From Oxynema aestuarii AP17 (GTDB lineage: Bacteria; Cyanobacteriota; Cyanobacteriia; Cyanobacteriales; Laspinemataceae): 64,000 bases of DNA. Numbering within the stretch: the first letter of the stretch is position 1; each line of letters starts with the position of its first letter. The stretch spans positions 5,191,501 to 5,255,500 of the forward strand of contig NZ_CP051167.1 in the NCBI RefSeq assembly GCF_012295525.1, read 5' to 3'. This document shows, in pieces, positions 9,673 through 19,573 of this stretch. A program made the position numbers and the translations under genes. The notes under the pieces are model-generated. The model saw only the letters and a list, made by a program, of their open reading frames with translations. It made no database searches and had not been told where the DNA came from.

Positions 9673-9917
9673 TGAAGCCGCCCGATCGCAGAGGGGAGCC
9701 ACAGCAACGCCAATTCTCCCCTAAGAATGTTGATGGCGTCCCCCTCTACTATAGGCTCCGTAACGGGTCGTATCGACCCTGAGACGGCACGGTGCATCTA
9801 TACAGCCCCCGTTTCCTGGGGGATTCCACGGGGGCATCCTGGAATCATTGAGGGCAAATAATAGGATGTCCCGACGATCGCGCCCCACCCCCGACCGATT
9901 TGCTATCTTCATCTGTT

Positions 9918-11588
9918 ATGAATCAGCATTTTCTCACTTTCAAATGGCCAAAGCCGTTTTCGATCGAGTTTTGGGCCTGTTTGGGCATCGCGATCGCGGT
10001 GTTGGTCCGCATCGTCCATCTCGATACCCGCGAATTTTGGTATGACGAAGTCTTATCAGTCCTGCTCTCCTCCGGTCAAAAAATTGCCTTCGTCAAACCG
10101 CCAGACGTTCCGGTTCCCCTCGCCGACTATACCCAACTGCTCTCGATTCCGGCAGAAAATAGCCTCGACGACACCCTCAAGACCGTCGCCGACCTGCTGC
10201 GCGGGATTGTCGGCGGCGAACCCCATCCCCCGTTGTTTTATCTGAGTCAGCATCTGTGGTTGCGTTGGTTCGGGAATGGGGTCGCTGCGGTTCGCAGTTT
10301 AAATGCCTTATTCGGGATCGGGGCGATCGCCGCCGCTTACGGATTCGGTCGTCGTTTGCTCGGTCACCGTCCCGGCTTGCTATTTGCGGCCCTGTTAGGA
10401 CTCAACCCCTTTTATCTCAATCACTCCCTCAACGTCCGCATGTACGCCCCCTTGGTCTTCTGGGGACTTCTGAGCGCCTGGGCCTTGCTCGAAATAATCG
10501 GCTGCACTGCCCCGGAAACGGAGAAAACCCCGCGCCGCTTTCAATGGGGGTGGCACCTGGTCTTAATCGGCTCCGTATGCGCCGGATGTATGACCTTTTA
10601 TCTGTTTGCCTATTGGGTTCTGGCCCTGGCGGCCCTGTGTCTGTATCTCGATCGCCGACAGTGGTGGCAACACGGGATCCGCTTGGGGGCGGGGGTTTTG
10701 CTAACTGCGCCTTGGATGTGGTGGGGGATTCCCCAACAGTTGAGAAATGCGGATTTCGGGCGCTTCGACGCGCCGCCGGGATGGTGGGCCGCGACGGTCC
10801 GTCACGCCCAGGACGTGGCGGTTTGTCTGGGGTCGCAATTGGTTCTCGGCGATTGGACCACCAGCGTTCCCTTGGGGGCGACGGTGGCGGCGGGAATCGC
10901 GGCGATCGCCGTCGTCGGCGTGGCCCTGGTGCAGTTATGGCAATGGGAACGCGGCGATCGCCGTCGATTCGGGGTTATCTTGCTGTTGAGTGTCTTCATC
11001 CTCTTCGTAGGGTTGAGTGCGGATGCGATCGGCGGCAAGTTCACCCTCGGCTTTGGTTGGGGGCGATCGACGATCTACATGTTGCCCGGATTTTTATTGC
11101 TCTTCGCCTTGTGGCTGGAACGACTCGGCCCCCGGTGGCGCAGCGCGATCGCCACGGTTATACTCGCGGTGTATCTACTCTTGAGCGTGGGGGATTATGC
11201 CGCGCGATCGCGCCGTTCCTTTCAGCAAATCGCCGATCTGACAGTGACCGGAACCGACGCCACCACCGCGATCGCCCTCAATTCTCGGGCGTGGGGTCAC
11301 GTGATGCGTCTGGCGTACTACATTCCCCCCAGCGAGTCGGTGCTGTTGCTCGCCCGGGATGCTGCCGACCTCCCGGAGGCGTTGGCCCGGGCGATCGAAG
11401 CGGACCCGTCTCGCTTCGATCGCGTCTTGTGGCTCGACAGTGCCGCCCCGGTGTGGTCGCCCCCGAGTACCCCGGAACAAAATGCCCAAATCGCCGCCAC
11501 CCTCAGCCGTCATTACGGCTTACAAACCCGCCAAACCGTTACTGGAACGATGGAGATGGATAACTTCACCCTGTCGCTGTACGATTGA
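9918..11588 (+). CDS. Membrane glycosyltransferase, GT-C fold (ArnT/PMT-like)
   Basis: 556 residues from ATG 9918. Multiple hydrophobic segments (at least nine) alternate with short loops. The first loop carries the acidic motif DTREFWYDEVLS, typical of GT-C enzymes such as the PMT/ArnT group, in which the acidic residues bind the metal and sugar donor. A second periplasmic loop contains PHPPLFYLSQHLWLRWFGN. The last ~130 residues form a soluble domain (SRFDRVLWLDSAAP). These enzymes take a sugar from a polyprenyl-phosphate carrier and transfer it to a lipid, glycan or protein outside the membrane. The next gene downstream on the same strand encodes a polyprenyl-phosphate mannosyltransferase-like protein, so the two plausibly make and use one lipid-linked sugar. 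The acceptor is unknown. Confidence 0.85.
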   Translation: MNQHFLTFKWPKPFSIEFWACLGIAIAVLVRIVHLDTREFWYDEVLSVLLSSGQKIAFVKPPDVPVPLADYTQLLSIPAENSLDDTLKTVADLLRGIVGGEPHPPLFYLSQHLWLRWFGNGVAAVRSLNALFGIGAIAAAYGFGRRLLGHRPGLLFAALLGLNPFYLNHSLNVRMYAPLVFWGLLSAWALLEIIGCTAPETEKTPRRFQWGWHLVLIGSVCAGCMTFYLFAYWVLALAALCLYLDRRQWWQHGIRLGAGVLLTAPWMWWGIPQQLRNADFGRFDAPPGWWAATVRHAQDVAVCLGSQLVLGDWTTSVPLGATVAAGIAAIAVVGVALVQLWQWERGDRRRFGVILLLSVFILFVGLSADAIGGKFTLGFGWGRSTIYMLPGFLLLFALWLERLGPRWRSAIATVILAVYLLLSVGDYAARSRRSFQQIADLTVTGTDATTAIALNSRAWGHVMRLAYYIPPSESVLLLARDAADLPEALARAIEADPSRFDRVLWLDSAAPVWSPPSTPEQNAQIAATLSRHYGLQTRQTVTGTMEMDNFTLSLYD

Positions 11589-11667
11589 GCCGTTGCCGCC
11601 GTGTCCTGCGTCCTGTCTCCCTTAAGCAACCTGACGGGGCTTATAGACCAATTGTGAGATACTCAGC

Positions 11668-12879
11668 ATGAATGAATCTTCCCCTACTCCCCTCGTTCCC
11701 GTCCCCATGGGAGCCGCGATCGTTCCCCCTCTGCCTAAAGCAACCGAAGGCGTTCGCCCCTTGCGCCTGTCCCTGATCCTGCCGACTTATACGGAAAGTG
11801 AGAACATCGAGGCGATCGTCGGCAAACTCACCGCACTGCTCGATCCGACCCTTCCGAATGCCTACGAACTGATCGTCGTCGATGACGACAGCCCCGATAA
11901 AACCTGGGAAGTCGCCCTCGCCTTGAGCGATCGCTATCCCCAACTGCGCGTCATGCGTCGCCAAAGCGAACGGGGACTGTCTACGGCGGTGATTCGCGGT
12001 TGGCAAGTCGCTCGCGGCGAAGTCCTCGGGGTCATCGATGCCGATTTACAGCACCCGCCAGAGGTCCTGTTGAAAATGATCGCCGAGATCGAAGAGGGAG
12101 CCGATTTAGTCGTCGCCAGTCGTCATATTGAAGGCGGCGGCGTCAGCGATTGGAGCTTTATCCGGCGCTTTTTATCCCGTGGCGCTCAAGTGTTGGGCTT
12201 AATTTTGCTGCCCGGAGTGGTCGGTCGCGTTTCCGATCCGATGAGCGGTTATTTTATGGTGCGCCGCAGCGCGATCGCCCATCGGGAAATGAACCCGATC
12301 GGCTATAAAATCCTGATCGAAGTCCTCGGTCGCGGCGAGATCGGCGACGTGGCGGAAGTCGGTTATGTGTTTCAAGAACGGTCTGTTGGAGAAAGTAAAG
12401 TCACCTGGCGGCAGTATGTGGATTATATCGGTCATTTAATCCGCTTGCGGACTTCCCGTTGGCCGATCGTGCGTTTTTTTTGCTTTTGCGCCGTCGGTTT
12501 TAGTGGGGTATTTGTCGATATGGCAGTTTTATATTTATTGAGCGATCCGAGTACCTTGGGATGGGGACTGACCCGCAGTAAGGCGATCGCCGCCGAAATT
12601 GCCATTATTAATAATTTTTTGTGGAACGATGCTTGGACTTTCGCCGATATGTCCCAAAAACAAAAAGGTTGGCGCAAGCGTTTCAAACGGCTGTTGAAAT
12701 TTAATAGCGTTTGCTTGCTCGGTTTGGTCTTGAATATTTTGTTATTAAATCTGTTATTTAATCAGTTCGGACTCAACCGTTACCTGGCCAATCTGATCGC
12801 GATCGCCGCCGTGACGTTATGGAATTTTTGGTTGAATCTCAAGTTGAGTTGGCGGGTCACGGAAGTCGAGCCGGAATAA
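11668..12879 (+). CDS. Polyprenyl-phosphate mannosyltransferase-like GT2 with GtrA tail
   Basis: 403 residues. Residues ~28-260 form a family 2 glycosyltransferase of the dolichol-phosphate mannosyltransferase type: SLILPTYTESENIE, IVVDDDSPDKTW, the metal-binding DADLQHPPE, and GISVGESKVTWRQY-like KVTWRQY at the end of the domain. Residues ~265-400 are a GtrA-like region with four membrane helices (FFCFCAVGFSGVFVDMAVLY, then IAAEIAIINNFLWNDAWTF and two more). Such fusions transfer a sugar from GDP-mannose or UDP-sugar to polyprenyl phosphate, and the GtrA part may help flip the product. It lies 79 bases downstream of the GT-C enzyme that could use the product. The donor sugar cannot be fixed from sequence. 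Confidence 0.92.
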   Translation: MNESSPTPLVPVPMGAAIVPPLPKATEGVRPLRLSLILPTYTESENIEAIVGKLTALLDPTLPNAYELIVVDDDSPDKTWEVALALSDRYPQLRVMRRQSERGLSTAVIRGWQVARGEVLGVIDADLQHPPEVLLKMIAEIEEGADLVVASRHIEGGGVSDWSFIRRFLSRGAQVLGLILLPGVVGRVSDPMSGYFMVRRSAIAHREMNPIGYKILIEVLGRGEIGDVAEVGYVFQERSVGESKVTWRQYVDYIGHLIRLRTSRWPIVRFFCFCAVGFSGVFVDMAVLYLLSDPSTLGWGLTRSKAIAAEIAIINNFLWNDAWTFADMSQKQKGWRKRFKRLLKFNSVCLLGLVLNILLLNLLFNQFGLNRYLANLIAIAAVTLWNFWLNLKLSWRVTEVEPE

Positions 12880-12917
12880 GGGCGAACCCGTGGCGACAGT
12901 CCGGCCCGGGTTTCAGC

Positions 12918-13529
12918 TTATTCTTGAATGCCGTCTCGCGGCAAGCCGACCGCAGACAGTCCGGCGATCGCGCGCAGGTTTTGAGTGCGAATCAGTTCGT
13001 CAAAGCTCAACTGGGGACGACCTTCGATCCGGGCGACCGCTTCGATCGCCTCGGCCAGGTAACGAGCCGCCTCGCGTCGGCTGTACCCCCGTCTGGCGGC
13101 GACGTTCAACGCTCCCTCGTCGGCCTCGATTTCCCGTTGGGAGCGCTTTTGCAACCGCCAAATTTGGGCGATCGCCACCCCGGTCAGTCCTCCCGCCGTC
13201 ACGGCGCCGATCGCGTCGGCTTGAGCGAGTTCGACCACGGTGGCGATCGTGCCGCCGAGGACCAATCCCTGATAGAGATCCGGCTTAAACCAGCGCACCT
13301 CCAACAGCCAAGTGACCGTCCGCAACAACAGCAAATCCCGTTGGGGCTGACTCAAACGGAACCATAAATCGAAATTGAGATAAATCGGTCGTTCGCGGGC
13401 CCACGGCATCGGAAACGAAATCTGGATGACCGTAGCTTGCTGGGGACGGCTGATGAGTTTCGTCTTCATCCGACCGCTCGCGCTCATTAAATCGAACAAG
13501 CGGATGATTTCGGTCTGGGGGTCGATCAT
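12918..13529 (-). CDS. DUF3318 family protein
   Basis: 203 residues from ATG 13529. The order MIDPQTEIIRLFDLMSASGRM, then PYLNFDLW-like YLNFDLWFRLSQPQRDLLLLR, matches the cyanobacteria-specific DUF3318 family, whose function is unknown. The middle contains a probable membrane-associated stretch (GLVLGGTIATVVELAQADAI and AVTAGGLTGVAIAQIW), followed by an acidic/basic segment (SQREIEADEGALNVAARRGYSRREAARYLAEAIE) with predicted helices. It is convergent with the GT2-GtrA gene, 38 bases away. An in-frame upstream start at 13574 was rejected because DUF3318 proteins begin near the chosen Met. Confidence 0.88.
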   Translation of the reverse strand: MIDPQTEIIRLFDLMSASGRMKTKLISRPQQATVIQISFPMPWARERPIYLNFDLWFRLSQPQRDLLLLRTVTWLLEVRWFKPDLYQGLVLGGTIATVVELAQADAIGAVTAGGLTGVAIAQIWRLQKRSQREIEADEGALNVAARRGYSRREAARYLAEAIEAVARIEGRPQLSFDELIRTQNLRAIAGLSAVGLPRDGIQE

Positions 13530-13621
13530 GCTAGAAACAGTGGGGTGATGGGCTGTTTGCCGCGCGCCACCCACGGACGGGCAACGGCGAACTGTTCTAC
13601 AATTTTTCTACAATACGACAA

Positions 13622-13643
13622 CAGCAGGGCGATCGCCCTGCTG
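13622..13643. repeat. 22-bp perfect palindrome built around HIP1
   Basis: Arms CAGCAGGGC and GCCCTGCTG flank a central GATC, giving a perfect inverted repeat that contains the HIP1 core. It lies upstream of both divergent genes (DUF3318 on minus, small CPxC protein on plus), so it could be a shared operator or a hairpin in either leader. Confidence 0.7.
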
Positions 13644-13700
13644 GGATTTGAGATCTACAAGCTATACCCCCGTTCACTTCTTCTCAGGTGAAATTGAAAT

Positions 13701-13967
13701 ATGGATGCGTTCGAGCCAATCCCGCCAGAATGGACCGCGAAAGCCATTCACGCCCATCAATTCTGCTGTCCGACTTGTCAGGCGAGCTCGATGGAAGCCA
13801 AACGGGTTTGGATTAACCGCCGATCGCCCGTCTATGGGGAAGATCGCAGCCGCAAATGGCAGGAATTCTACGAATGCGAATGTTCCACAGTATGGTGGGC
13901 CTGGAGCAGCGATCGCCCGCCCTCTCCGTGGGGCGATCGCGAACGAGGACTAGATGATTTGTTCTAA
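13701..13967 (+). CDS. Small conserved cyanobacterial protein with cysteine pairs
   Basis: 88 residues. It has CPTC (after HQFCC) and a second pair in YECECSTVWW, a spacing compatible with a small zinc ribbon. The region around RRSPVYGEDRSRKWQEFYECEC reads like a conserved folded domain. Start ATG 13701 follows AGGTGAAATTGAAAT, a weak ribosome-binding region. I recognise the type as a conserved hypothetical protein in cyanobacteria but know no function; DNA, RNA or protein binding through zinc is only inferred. It stands alone, ending 39 bases from the convergent GGDEF-EAL gene. Confidence 0.75.
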   Translation: MDAFEPIPPEWTAKAIHAHQFCCPTCQASSMEAKRVWINRRSPVYGEDRSRKWQEFYECECSTVWWAWSSDRPPSPWGDRERGLDDLF

Positions 13968-14006
13968 GGGAGCGATGGTGCTTCGCAGAGGCGATTCTAC
14001 CCCCAC

Positions 14007-17000
14007 TCACCAACGGGGATTGCCTTCGAGCAGCGTTTCGGCGGCTTCGCGGTCTAGTGGGGGAGAGAATAAAATCCCCTGGGCGTAATCCGATTGCAGA
14101 GCCCACAGTTGCACTAAATTTTCCTCAGTTTCCACCCCTTCGGCGGTGATGTACATGCCGAGATTGCGTCCGAGCATGACGATCGCCCGCACGATTTCTT
14201 GATTTTCCGGGCTTTCTTCCATTCCCATCACAAAAGATTTATCAATTTTGAGGGTATTAATCGGAAATTGAGCCAAGTGGGATAAGGAAGAATATCCAGT
14301 GCCGAAATCGTCGATACACAGGTGAATGTGGCGCGATCGCAACTGCTCTAACAGTTCTGCCGCCGATGCCGCATTTTCCATCAGTACGCTTTCGGTAATT
14401 TCGAGTTTTAAATCCTTCGGATCGATACCCGTTTCTTCTAAAATGCGATCGATCTGCTCGATTAAATCCGGTTGCGCCAACTGCTGGCCCGAGAGATTGA
14501 CGCTCATCGTCAAGTTCGCATATTTGGGAAATTGACGTTGCCACTGGCGCAATTGCCAGCAGGCTTGGCGCAAGACCCACGCCCCCAACGGCACGATCAA
14601 TCCCGTTTCTTCGGCGATCTCGATGAATTCTCCCGGCCAAATTAAACCCCGTTGGGGATGTTGCCAGCGTATGAGAGCCTCGAACCCTTCGACGGATCCG
14701 GTATCGAGGGCGACGATCGGCTGATAGTGCAGGACGAAGGCATCTTCGCGGGTGATTTCCCCGGAATCGGCGGCGTCGGCGTCGCGATTTTGCTGGTAAA
14801 TACTGCGGCGCAAGTCATTTTCCAAGCTCAGCAAAGCGACGGCGCGATCGAGCATGGTGCGATCGAACAGGGCGTAGCGCGCTTTACCCGCCGCTTTCGC
14901 CCGGTAGAGGGCGAGGTCCGCGTCGCGGATCAACTCTTCGGGACAGTGGTATTCAAAGCAACTCGGGGCGATGCCAATACTGGCGGTGACAAAGACTTCG
15001 TGACCCGCGAGGTTAAACGGTTGGGTGAGTTCTTCGTGAATCCGGCGGGCGACGGCGATCGCCTCGTCAATATCGCCGAGATTTTCCAACAGCAAGGTGA
15101 ACTCGTCCCCGCCAAAACGAGCCAAAATATCGCTGGGACGGATGCAGCGTTGCAGGCGGGTGGCGAGGGAGACCAGCAGGCAATCGCCGATCGAGTGGCC
15201 TAAGCTGTCGTTGACGACTTTAAAACGGTCTAAGTCGAGAAAAAGAACGGCAAATAAGGGACGCGCCGGGGATTTGGACTGTTCTAAGGCGTGGCTGAGC
15301 CGTTGGAAAAATAAGGCTCGATTGGGCAATCCGGTGAGGGAGTCGTGGAGGGCTTCGTGGCGCAGTCGTTCTTCGGCCCGGGAGCGATCGGTAATGTCGA
15401 TCGCGTGGAGGTGAACGAGCTGCAAATTCGGGATCGGATGGTAAATCCAGGAAAATACCCGGTCTTGAATACAGCGCTCGACTTGAATGCTACGGTTGCC
15501 GTGTTGCAAGCAGGTTTGGACGAGTTGACGGTGGTTGACGGGTAAAAAGCCCGTGGCCAATCCCACCCGCAATTCGTCGAGAATTCGTTCGGTGGCGGGG
15601 TTGACGTAGGTGGCTTCGCCGTTGGCGTCGCAGGCGAGCACCGGATTGGGGTTGTAGGTGGGAAAGGCGGCGAGATAGAGGTTTTGGGCTTCTGCCGCTT
15701 TGCGATCGCTGATGTCGGTATGGGATCCGGCCATGCGGTAGGCTTTGCCTTCGCTATTGCGGACGGCCAAACCGCGACAGAGCATCCAGCGATAGTGACC
15801 GTCGGCGTCGAGCATTCGATATTCGACGATCAGGTGTTTGGTCTTTCCGGCGAGGTGGGTGGCGATTTGTTCTAAGACCCGTTCGCGATCGTCTTCGTGG
15901 ATCGGGTCGAACCATTCCTGGGGCTGGTTGCCGATTTCGGCTTCTTCGTAACCCAACAGGGATTTCCACCGGGGGGAAAAGTAAATGGTGTCTTCGTTTA
16001 AGTTCCAGTCCCACAGCCCGTCATTGGCTCCGGCGACGGCGAGGGCGTATTGTTCTTCGCGATCGCGCAACATCCGGTCGTGGCGCTGTCGTTCGATCGC
16101 CGTGGCGAGGACGTTGGCGATCGCCTGTAAAAAATACACTTCGTGAGACCCAAATTGACGTTTTTTCGTCGTCTCCGCACTCAAGACCCCGAAGGGGCGA
16201 TCGTTGCCGTAAATGACCGTGCTGACGCTACTGACGATCCCGAGGGCGATCGCGCTCGGACTCGGGGTAAAGCGCATTTCGGCGGCGAGATCTTCGACGA
16301 TTACCGCTTCTTTGACCAACAGCGTATATCCCGCTTGCGATTCGGTCCCCCGTCCGCCGACGGTGCTGGTGAGGGTTTCCGAGGGCCACCCGGCTCCCGT
16401 TTGCAAGCACAGGTGACCGTTATCTTGCAATTCCCACACGGAACAATATTCGACCCCGAGGATTTGATTGACTAAATTAGAGGTTTCTTCAATCAGGGTT
16501 CGCACGTCCATTCCCGCTAAGGCCCACTGGCCCAAGCCCGCCACTAAGGCGCTGGCACGGGCGTGACTGGCTAACTGGATTTCGACGCGCTGGCGTTCGC
16601 GTTGTTGTTGTTCGAGGTGCGCTCGATTTTCTAACAAGAGTTTTTCCAATTGGTTGCTGTGCAGCAAGGCTCGACCCGCTACCAGATGCAAACAGACGAC
16701 CGTTCCCCCGATCCCGAAGACGATCGCTACCAGGGTCACGGGAATGAGGATCGAAAGCTGGCGCTTGACGGGGGCGTAGAGTTGGCCTGTGGGAACGGCG
16801 AGGGCTAAAATGGCTGAATTTTCGGCGATCGGCGTGTAGGCGACGGTCATCGGCGAGGGCAAGTCCCGCCCGAGTTCGAGCAGTCCCTCGCGATCTCGGA
16901 CGAATTGCGTCAGGGTTTCGAGTTCGGCCCACTCTTCCCGCACCAGCGATCGCGCCTTGTTGGAACTCAAGGGGACGAGGTTCTCCAAATGACCGTCGTC

Positions 17001-17660
17001 GATCGCGACGAGCAGGTACTCTTTTTGCTTTTTAAAATACGGATGGCTGTTGACTCGTTGTTTGAGCGCTTCTAAATCGAACCAGATCAGATCGATCCCC
17101 ACTTGGCGCCATTGGCGATCCTCCTTCGGAGTCGCTTCCCGAACGAGAATCGGACTGCTGATGGCGAGTAACGAGGAATCGACGATCTCCACCGACGCTT
17201 CCAAGCCGTTTTGTCGGGCTTGTTCTTCCAACACCCTCGTCAATACCCCTCCCCCAGTAATCCCTACACTCCCTACGGGCCGCCCGAGGCGATCGATGCG
17301 GGTAATTCCAACAACTTCGCCGGACTCATCGAGGGCATCTTGCAGGATCTCGCGGTTAAATCGCACCAGATCCGCTTGCGAAATTTCGGCGCGGTCGTAG
17401 GCGGCTAATTGTTGACGCGCTTCGCTCCGACTCGATACCTCCAAGGCGATCCCTTTGGCCCGTAAAAAATACTCTCCTAATGCCTGGGCCGTCCCTTGGG
17501 CCGCTAATAGCAAGTTTTCTTCCTCGCGGCGCTTGAGCGCTTCGTAAACCGGGACGATCCCGAGCGCCGAGATCGCCGACGAGAGCGCAAACGCCCCAAG
17601 TAGGACGTAGACGATCGTAGAACGGCGCAATTGCCGCGTTACTCTGCGCTTAACTACCAT
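14007..17660 (-). CDS. GAF-PAS-PAS-GGDEF-EAL membrane signalling protein
   Basis: 1217 residues. A membrane helix at ~15-38 and another at ~303-330 bracket a ~260-residue periplasmic sensor of CHASE4/Cache type (ALEVSSRSEARQQLAAYDR). Then come a coiled linker, a GAF domain (~375-525), a PAS domain with PAC (~538-655, ending AGSHTDISDRK) and a second PAS-like domain (~660-760). The GGDEF domain has FGGDEF at ~849-854 with RxxD (RPSD) before it; the EAL domain has FEALIRW (~993-999), ELEITES-like LKLEITES, CIDDFGTGYSSL and ITAEGVETEENL. Both catalytic sites are intact, so it could make and degrade c-di-GMP, with the balance set by the sensors. It is transcribed alone; the long gene-less stretch upstream presumably holds its promoter. 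Confidence 0.94.
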   Translation of the reverse strand: MVVKRRVTRQLRRSTIVYVLLGAFALSSAISALGIVPVYEALKRREEENLLLAAQGTAQALGEYFLRAKGIALEVSSRSEARQQLAAYDRAEISQADLVRFNREILQDALDESGEVVGITRIDRLGRPVGSVGITGGGVLTRVLEEQARQNGLEASVEIVDSSLLAISSPILVREATPKEDRQWRQVGIDLIWFDLEALKQRVNSHPYFKKQKEYLLVAIDDGHLENLVPLSSNKARSLVREEWAELETLTQFVRDREGLLELGRDLPSPMTVAYTPIAENSAILALAVPTGQLYAPVKRQLSILIPVTLVAIVFGIGGTVVCLHLVAGRALLHSNQLEKLLLENRAHLEQQQRERQRVEIQLASHARASALVAGLGQWALAGMDVRTLIEETSNLVNQILGVEYCSVWELQDNGHLCLQTGAGWPSETLTSTVGGRGTESQAGYTLLVKEAVIVEDLAAEMRFTPSPSAIALGIVSSVSTVIYGNDRPFGVLSAETTKKRQFGSHEVYFLQAIANVLATAIERQRHDRMLRDREEQYALAVAGANDGLWDWNLNEDTIYFSPRWKSLLGYEEAEIGNQPQEWFDPIHEDDRERVLEQIATHLAGKTKHLIVEYRMLDADGHYRWMLCRGLAVRNSEGKAYRMAGSHTDISDRKAAEAQNLYLAAFPTYNPNPVLACDANGEATYVNPATERILDELRVGLATGFLPVNHRQLVQTCLQHGNRSIQVERCIQDRVFSWIYHPIPNLQLVHLHAIDITDRSRAEERLRHEALHDSLTGLPNRALFFQRLSHALEQSKSPARPLFAVLFLDLDRFKVVNDSLGHSIGDCLLVSLATRLQRCIRPSDILARFGGDEFTLLLENLGDIDEAIAVARRIHEELTQPFNLAGHEVFVTASIGIAPSCFEYHCPEELIRDADLALYRAKAAGKARYALFDRTMLDRAVALLSLENDLRRSIYQQNRDADAADSGEITREDAFVLHYQPIVALDTGSVEGFEALIRWQHPQRGLIWPGEFIEIAEETGLIVPLGAWVLRQACWQLRQWQRQFPKYANLTMSVNLSGQQLAQPDLIEQIDRILEETGIDPKDLKLEITESVLMENAASAAELLEQLRSRHIHLCIDDFGTGYSSLSHLAQFPINTLKIDKSFVMGMEESPENQEIVRAIVMLGRNLGMYITAEGVETEENLVQLWALQSDYAQGILFSPPLDREAAETLLEGNPRW

Positions 17661-18376
17661 TGACGCTGGGCATCAGCTTTGACAATCCTTGTGAACTCTC
17701 TCGCTTGCCGTCTTTAGACGGACTGACCGCGAACGATAACCCCCGATTACACCCCCGACAACCTGGAGTCTCACTCCCGAACCCGGCGACCCTCGAATCG
17801 GGGCTGAGAACCCCTCTGTTCGTCTGCTTGGACTCGCCCGTTTGACCGTCGATCCGTGCAAGGCGAGATCCCAGGGGTGAATTGCGATCGCGTCCCCTGG
17901 ATGGACTGTAGGTCGGGCGATCGCACCCCCGAACCTGCGAAGGAAGGATGTCCCCCGTCGCGATCTTCGTCGCGCGATCGATGCAAAATAGCAACTGTTA
18001 GGTTTAAGGGTCGTTGAGTTCCCGCGACCTGTTCCCTTTTAAACTTTCCCCTCCGGTCGAGAGATTTTCCAAGAAACTACCGAGACAGTCCATCGGGTTT
18101 CTGCCTTGGGTTGGAGTAGATTCAATCGGTCGCTGGGCTGCTGGCTGGCGGCGATTCTGCTTTGCAGACGCTTCGCGATCGCCGTGGGCTGGTGTTTGTC
18201 CGCGAGACGGCGCTCTGCGTGCAATTTTTCCACTCATTTTTTCCCGCGATCGCTCAAATTAGTATATCGCGAGTTTCTCTTACTATCCGAATTCGGCACC
18301 GGAGAACCTTTTAACTCTCCCCCACACCCACCAGCGATCGCCCCGCGACCCCCGCGCCACTCCCTCGCCGCCTTTT
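17661..18376. other. Gene-less stretch upstream of the GGDEF-EAL gene
   Basis: 716 bases between two minus-strand genes. Several short overlapping frames exist on both strands but none has a ribosome-binding site or family resemblance, and the base composition is a patchwork of HIP1 sites and inverted short motifs such as CCGTCTTTAGACGG at about 17708. It should hold the promoter of the GGDEF-EAL gene and the terminator of the histidine kinase at 18377; I cannot place them. A small RNA cannot be excluded. Confidence 0.5.
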
Positions 18377-19573
18377 TTAGGCACTCCTCCCCTCAATTTT
18401 GAACGGAAAAATTACCGTAAAGGTCGAACCTTTTCCTAATTCCGATTCCACCCGAATCTCCCCTTGTAACAATTTCACCAATTGCTTGACGATCGTCAAT
18501 CCCAACCCCGTACTTCCCCCTCGATCCGCTTTAGTATTTCCTTGAACTCGCGCGAATGGTTGAAAGATTGCTTCTAAATTTTCTGCCGCAATTCCTATCC
18601 CCGTATCCTTGACCTTGACAAACCATTCCTCGTCCGAAAGGGTCGCACAGGAGATCTCGACCGATCCCGTTTCCGTATAGCGAACCCCATTCCCTAACAA
18701 GTTAATTAATACCTGCTGTAAGCGCGAAATATCGGTTTCGATCCGACCCGGACCGCGATCGCAATCTACCCGCAAGGTCAGCCCTTTTTCCTCCGCCAAG
18801 GGTTGGATCGTTTCGGCGGCGGCTTTCACCACGGAACTTACCTCTATTTCCATCAGTTGCAGTTGCTTCGTCCCCGATTGAATTCGAGAAATTTCTAAAG
18901 AATTATTCACTAATTGCAGTAACTGTTTGGACGATCGCAAAACTCGACTGATATGCTCAATACTAATTGGATCTGAATCCGATTTAGCTTGTTGCTCTCG
19001 CAATAAAATTTGCGAATAAGCCATAATTGAATTCAAAGGAGTTTTAAACTCGTGCGCCAGTTGAAAAAAACTATCTTGACTCAAGGTTAATAGTCGATTT
19101 AACTCTTGATTGTTTTTCATCAATTGCTGGTGCAAGCCATCCAGCTTTGAGGTACGTTCTACCACAAACTGGGTGAAGCATTGCGAAGTCGCGCGATCGA
19201 TGACGGCATCTACGGTTACAAAAATCTGATAGCATTCCTGAGCCGTGAGTTCTACAAGTTGTTCTTCGAGAATTTCAAAAATAGTTTGTCGGAGCAAGTG
19301 ATATTCTCTTGCAATTTCGGCGGCGTCGAAGCCTTGTTCTTCCCTCTCGGTACCGTGTTCTAAACTGGCTATTTCAATTTGCCGATTGTTGGCGACTTTC
19401 CCCGGAGAGCAAGCCACGCACATCGCATCCAAAACTTGAGGGATCAAATTTTCTAAAGCGGGTTCGGAAAGTCCGTTAGAACTGGTGATTTTTCGGTCTT
19501 CTCGAACTTTTTCTTTCCAGGTTTCAAAAATTCGATCTAAGTTTTTGTTGAAAAAACGATCGATTTGAATCAT
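18377..19573 (-). CDS. Histidine kinase with RsbRD-type N-terminal domain
   Basis: 398 residues, no membrane segment. Residues ~5-150 resemble the RsbRD_N sensory fold (WKEKVREDRKI near the start, then EIAREYHLLRQTIFEILEEQ), found at the front of cytoplasmic stress sensors. A short coiled segment leads to the HisKA domain with phospho-acceptor His in FFQLAHEFKTPLNSIM. The HATPase domain has an N box (INLLGNGVRYTETG), VKDTGIGIAAENL, and GSTGLGLTIVKQL, so the kinase looks active. No response regulator is adjacent, so its partner is elsewhere. The signal is unknown. Confidence 0.92.
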   Translation of the reverse strand: MIQIDRFFNKNLDRIFETWKEKVREDRKITSSNGLSEPALENLIPQVLDAMCVACSPGKVANNRQIEIASLEHGTEREEQGFDAAEIAREYHLLRQTIFEILEEQLVELTAQECYQIFVTVDAVIDRATSQCFTQFVVERTSKLDGLHQQLMKNNQELNRLLTLSQDSFFQLAHEFKTPLNSIMAYSQILLREQQAKSDSDPISIEHISRVLRSSKQLLQLVNNSLEISRIQSGTKQLQLMEIEVSSVVKAAAETIQPLAEEKGLTLRVDCDRGPGRIETDISRLQQVLINLLGNGVRYTETGSVEISCATLSDEEWFVKVKDTGIGIAAENLEAIFQPFARVQGNTKADRGGSTGLGLTIVKQLVKLLQGEIRVESELGKGSTFTVIFPFKIEGRSA

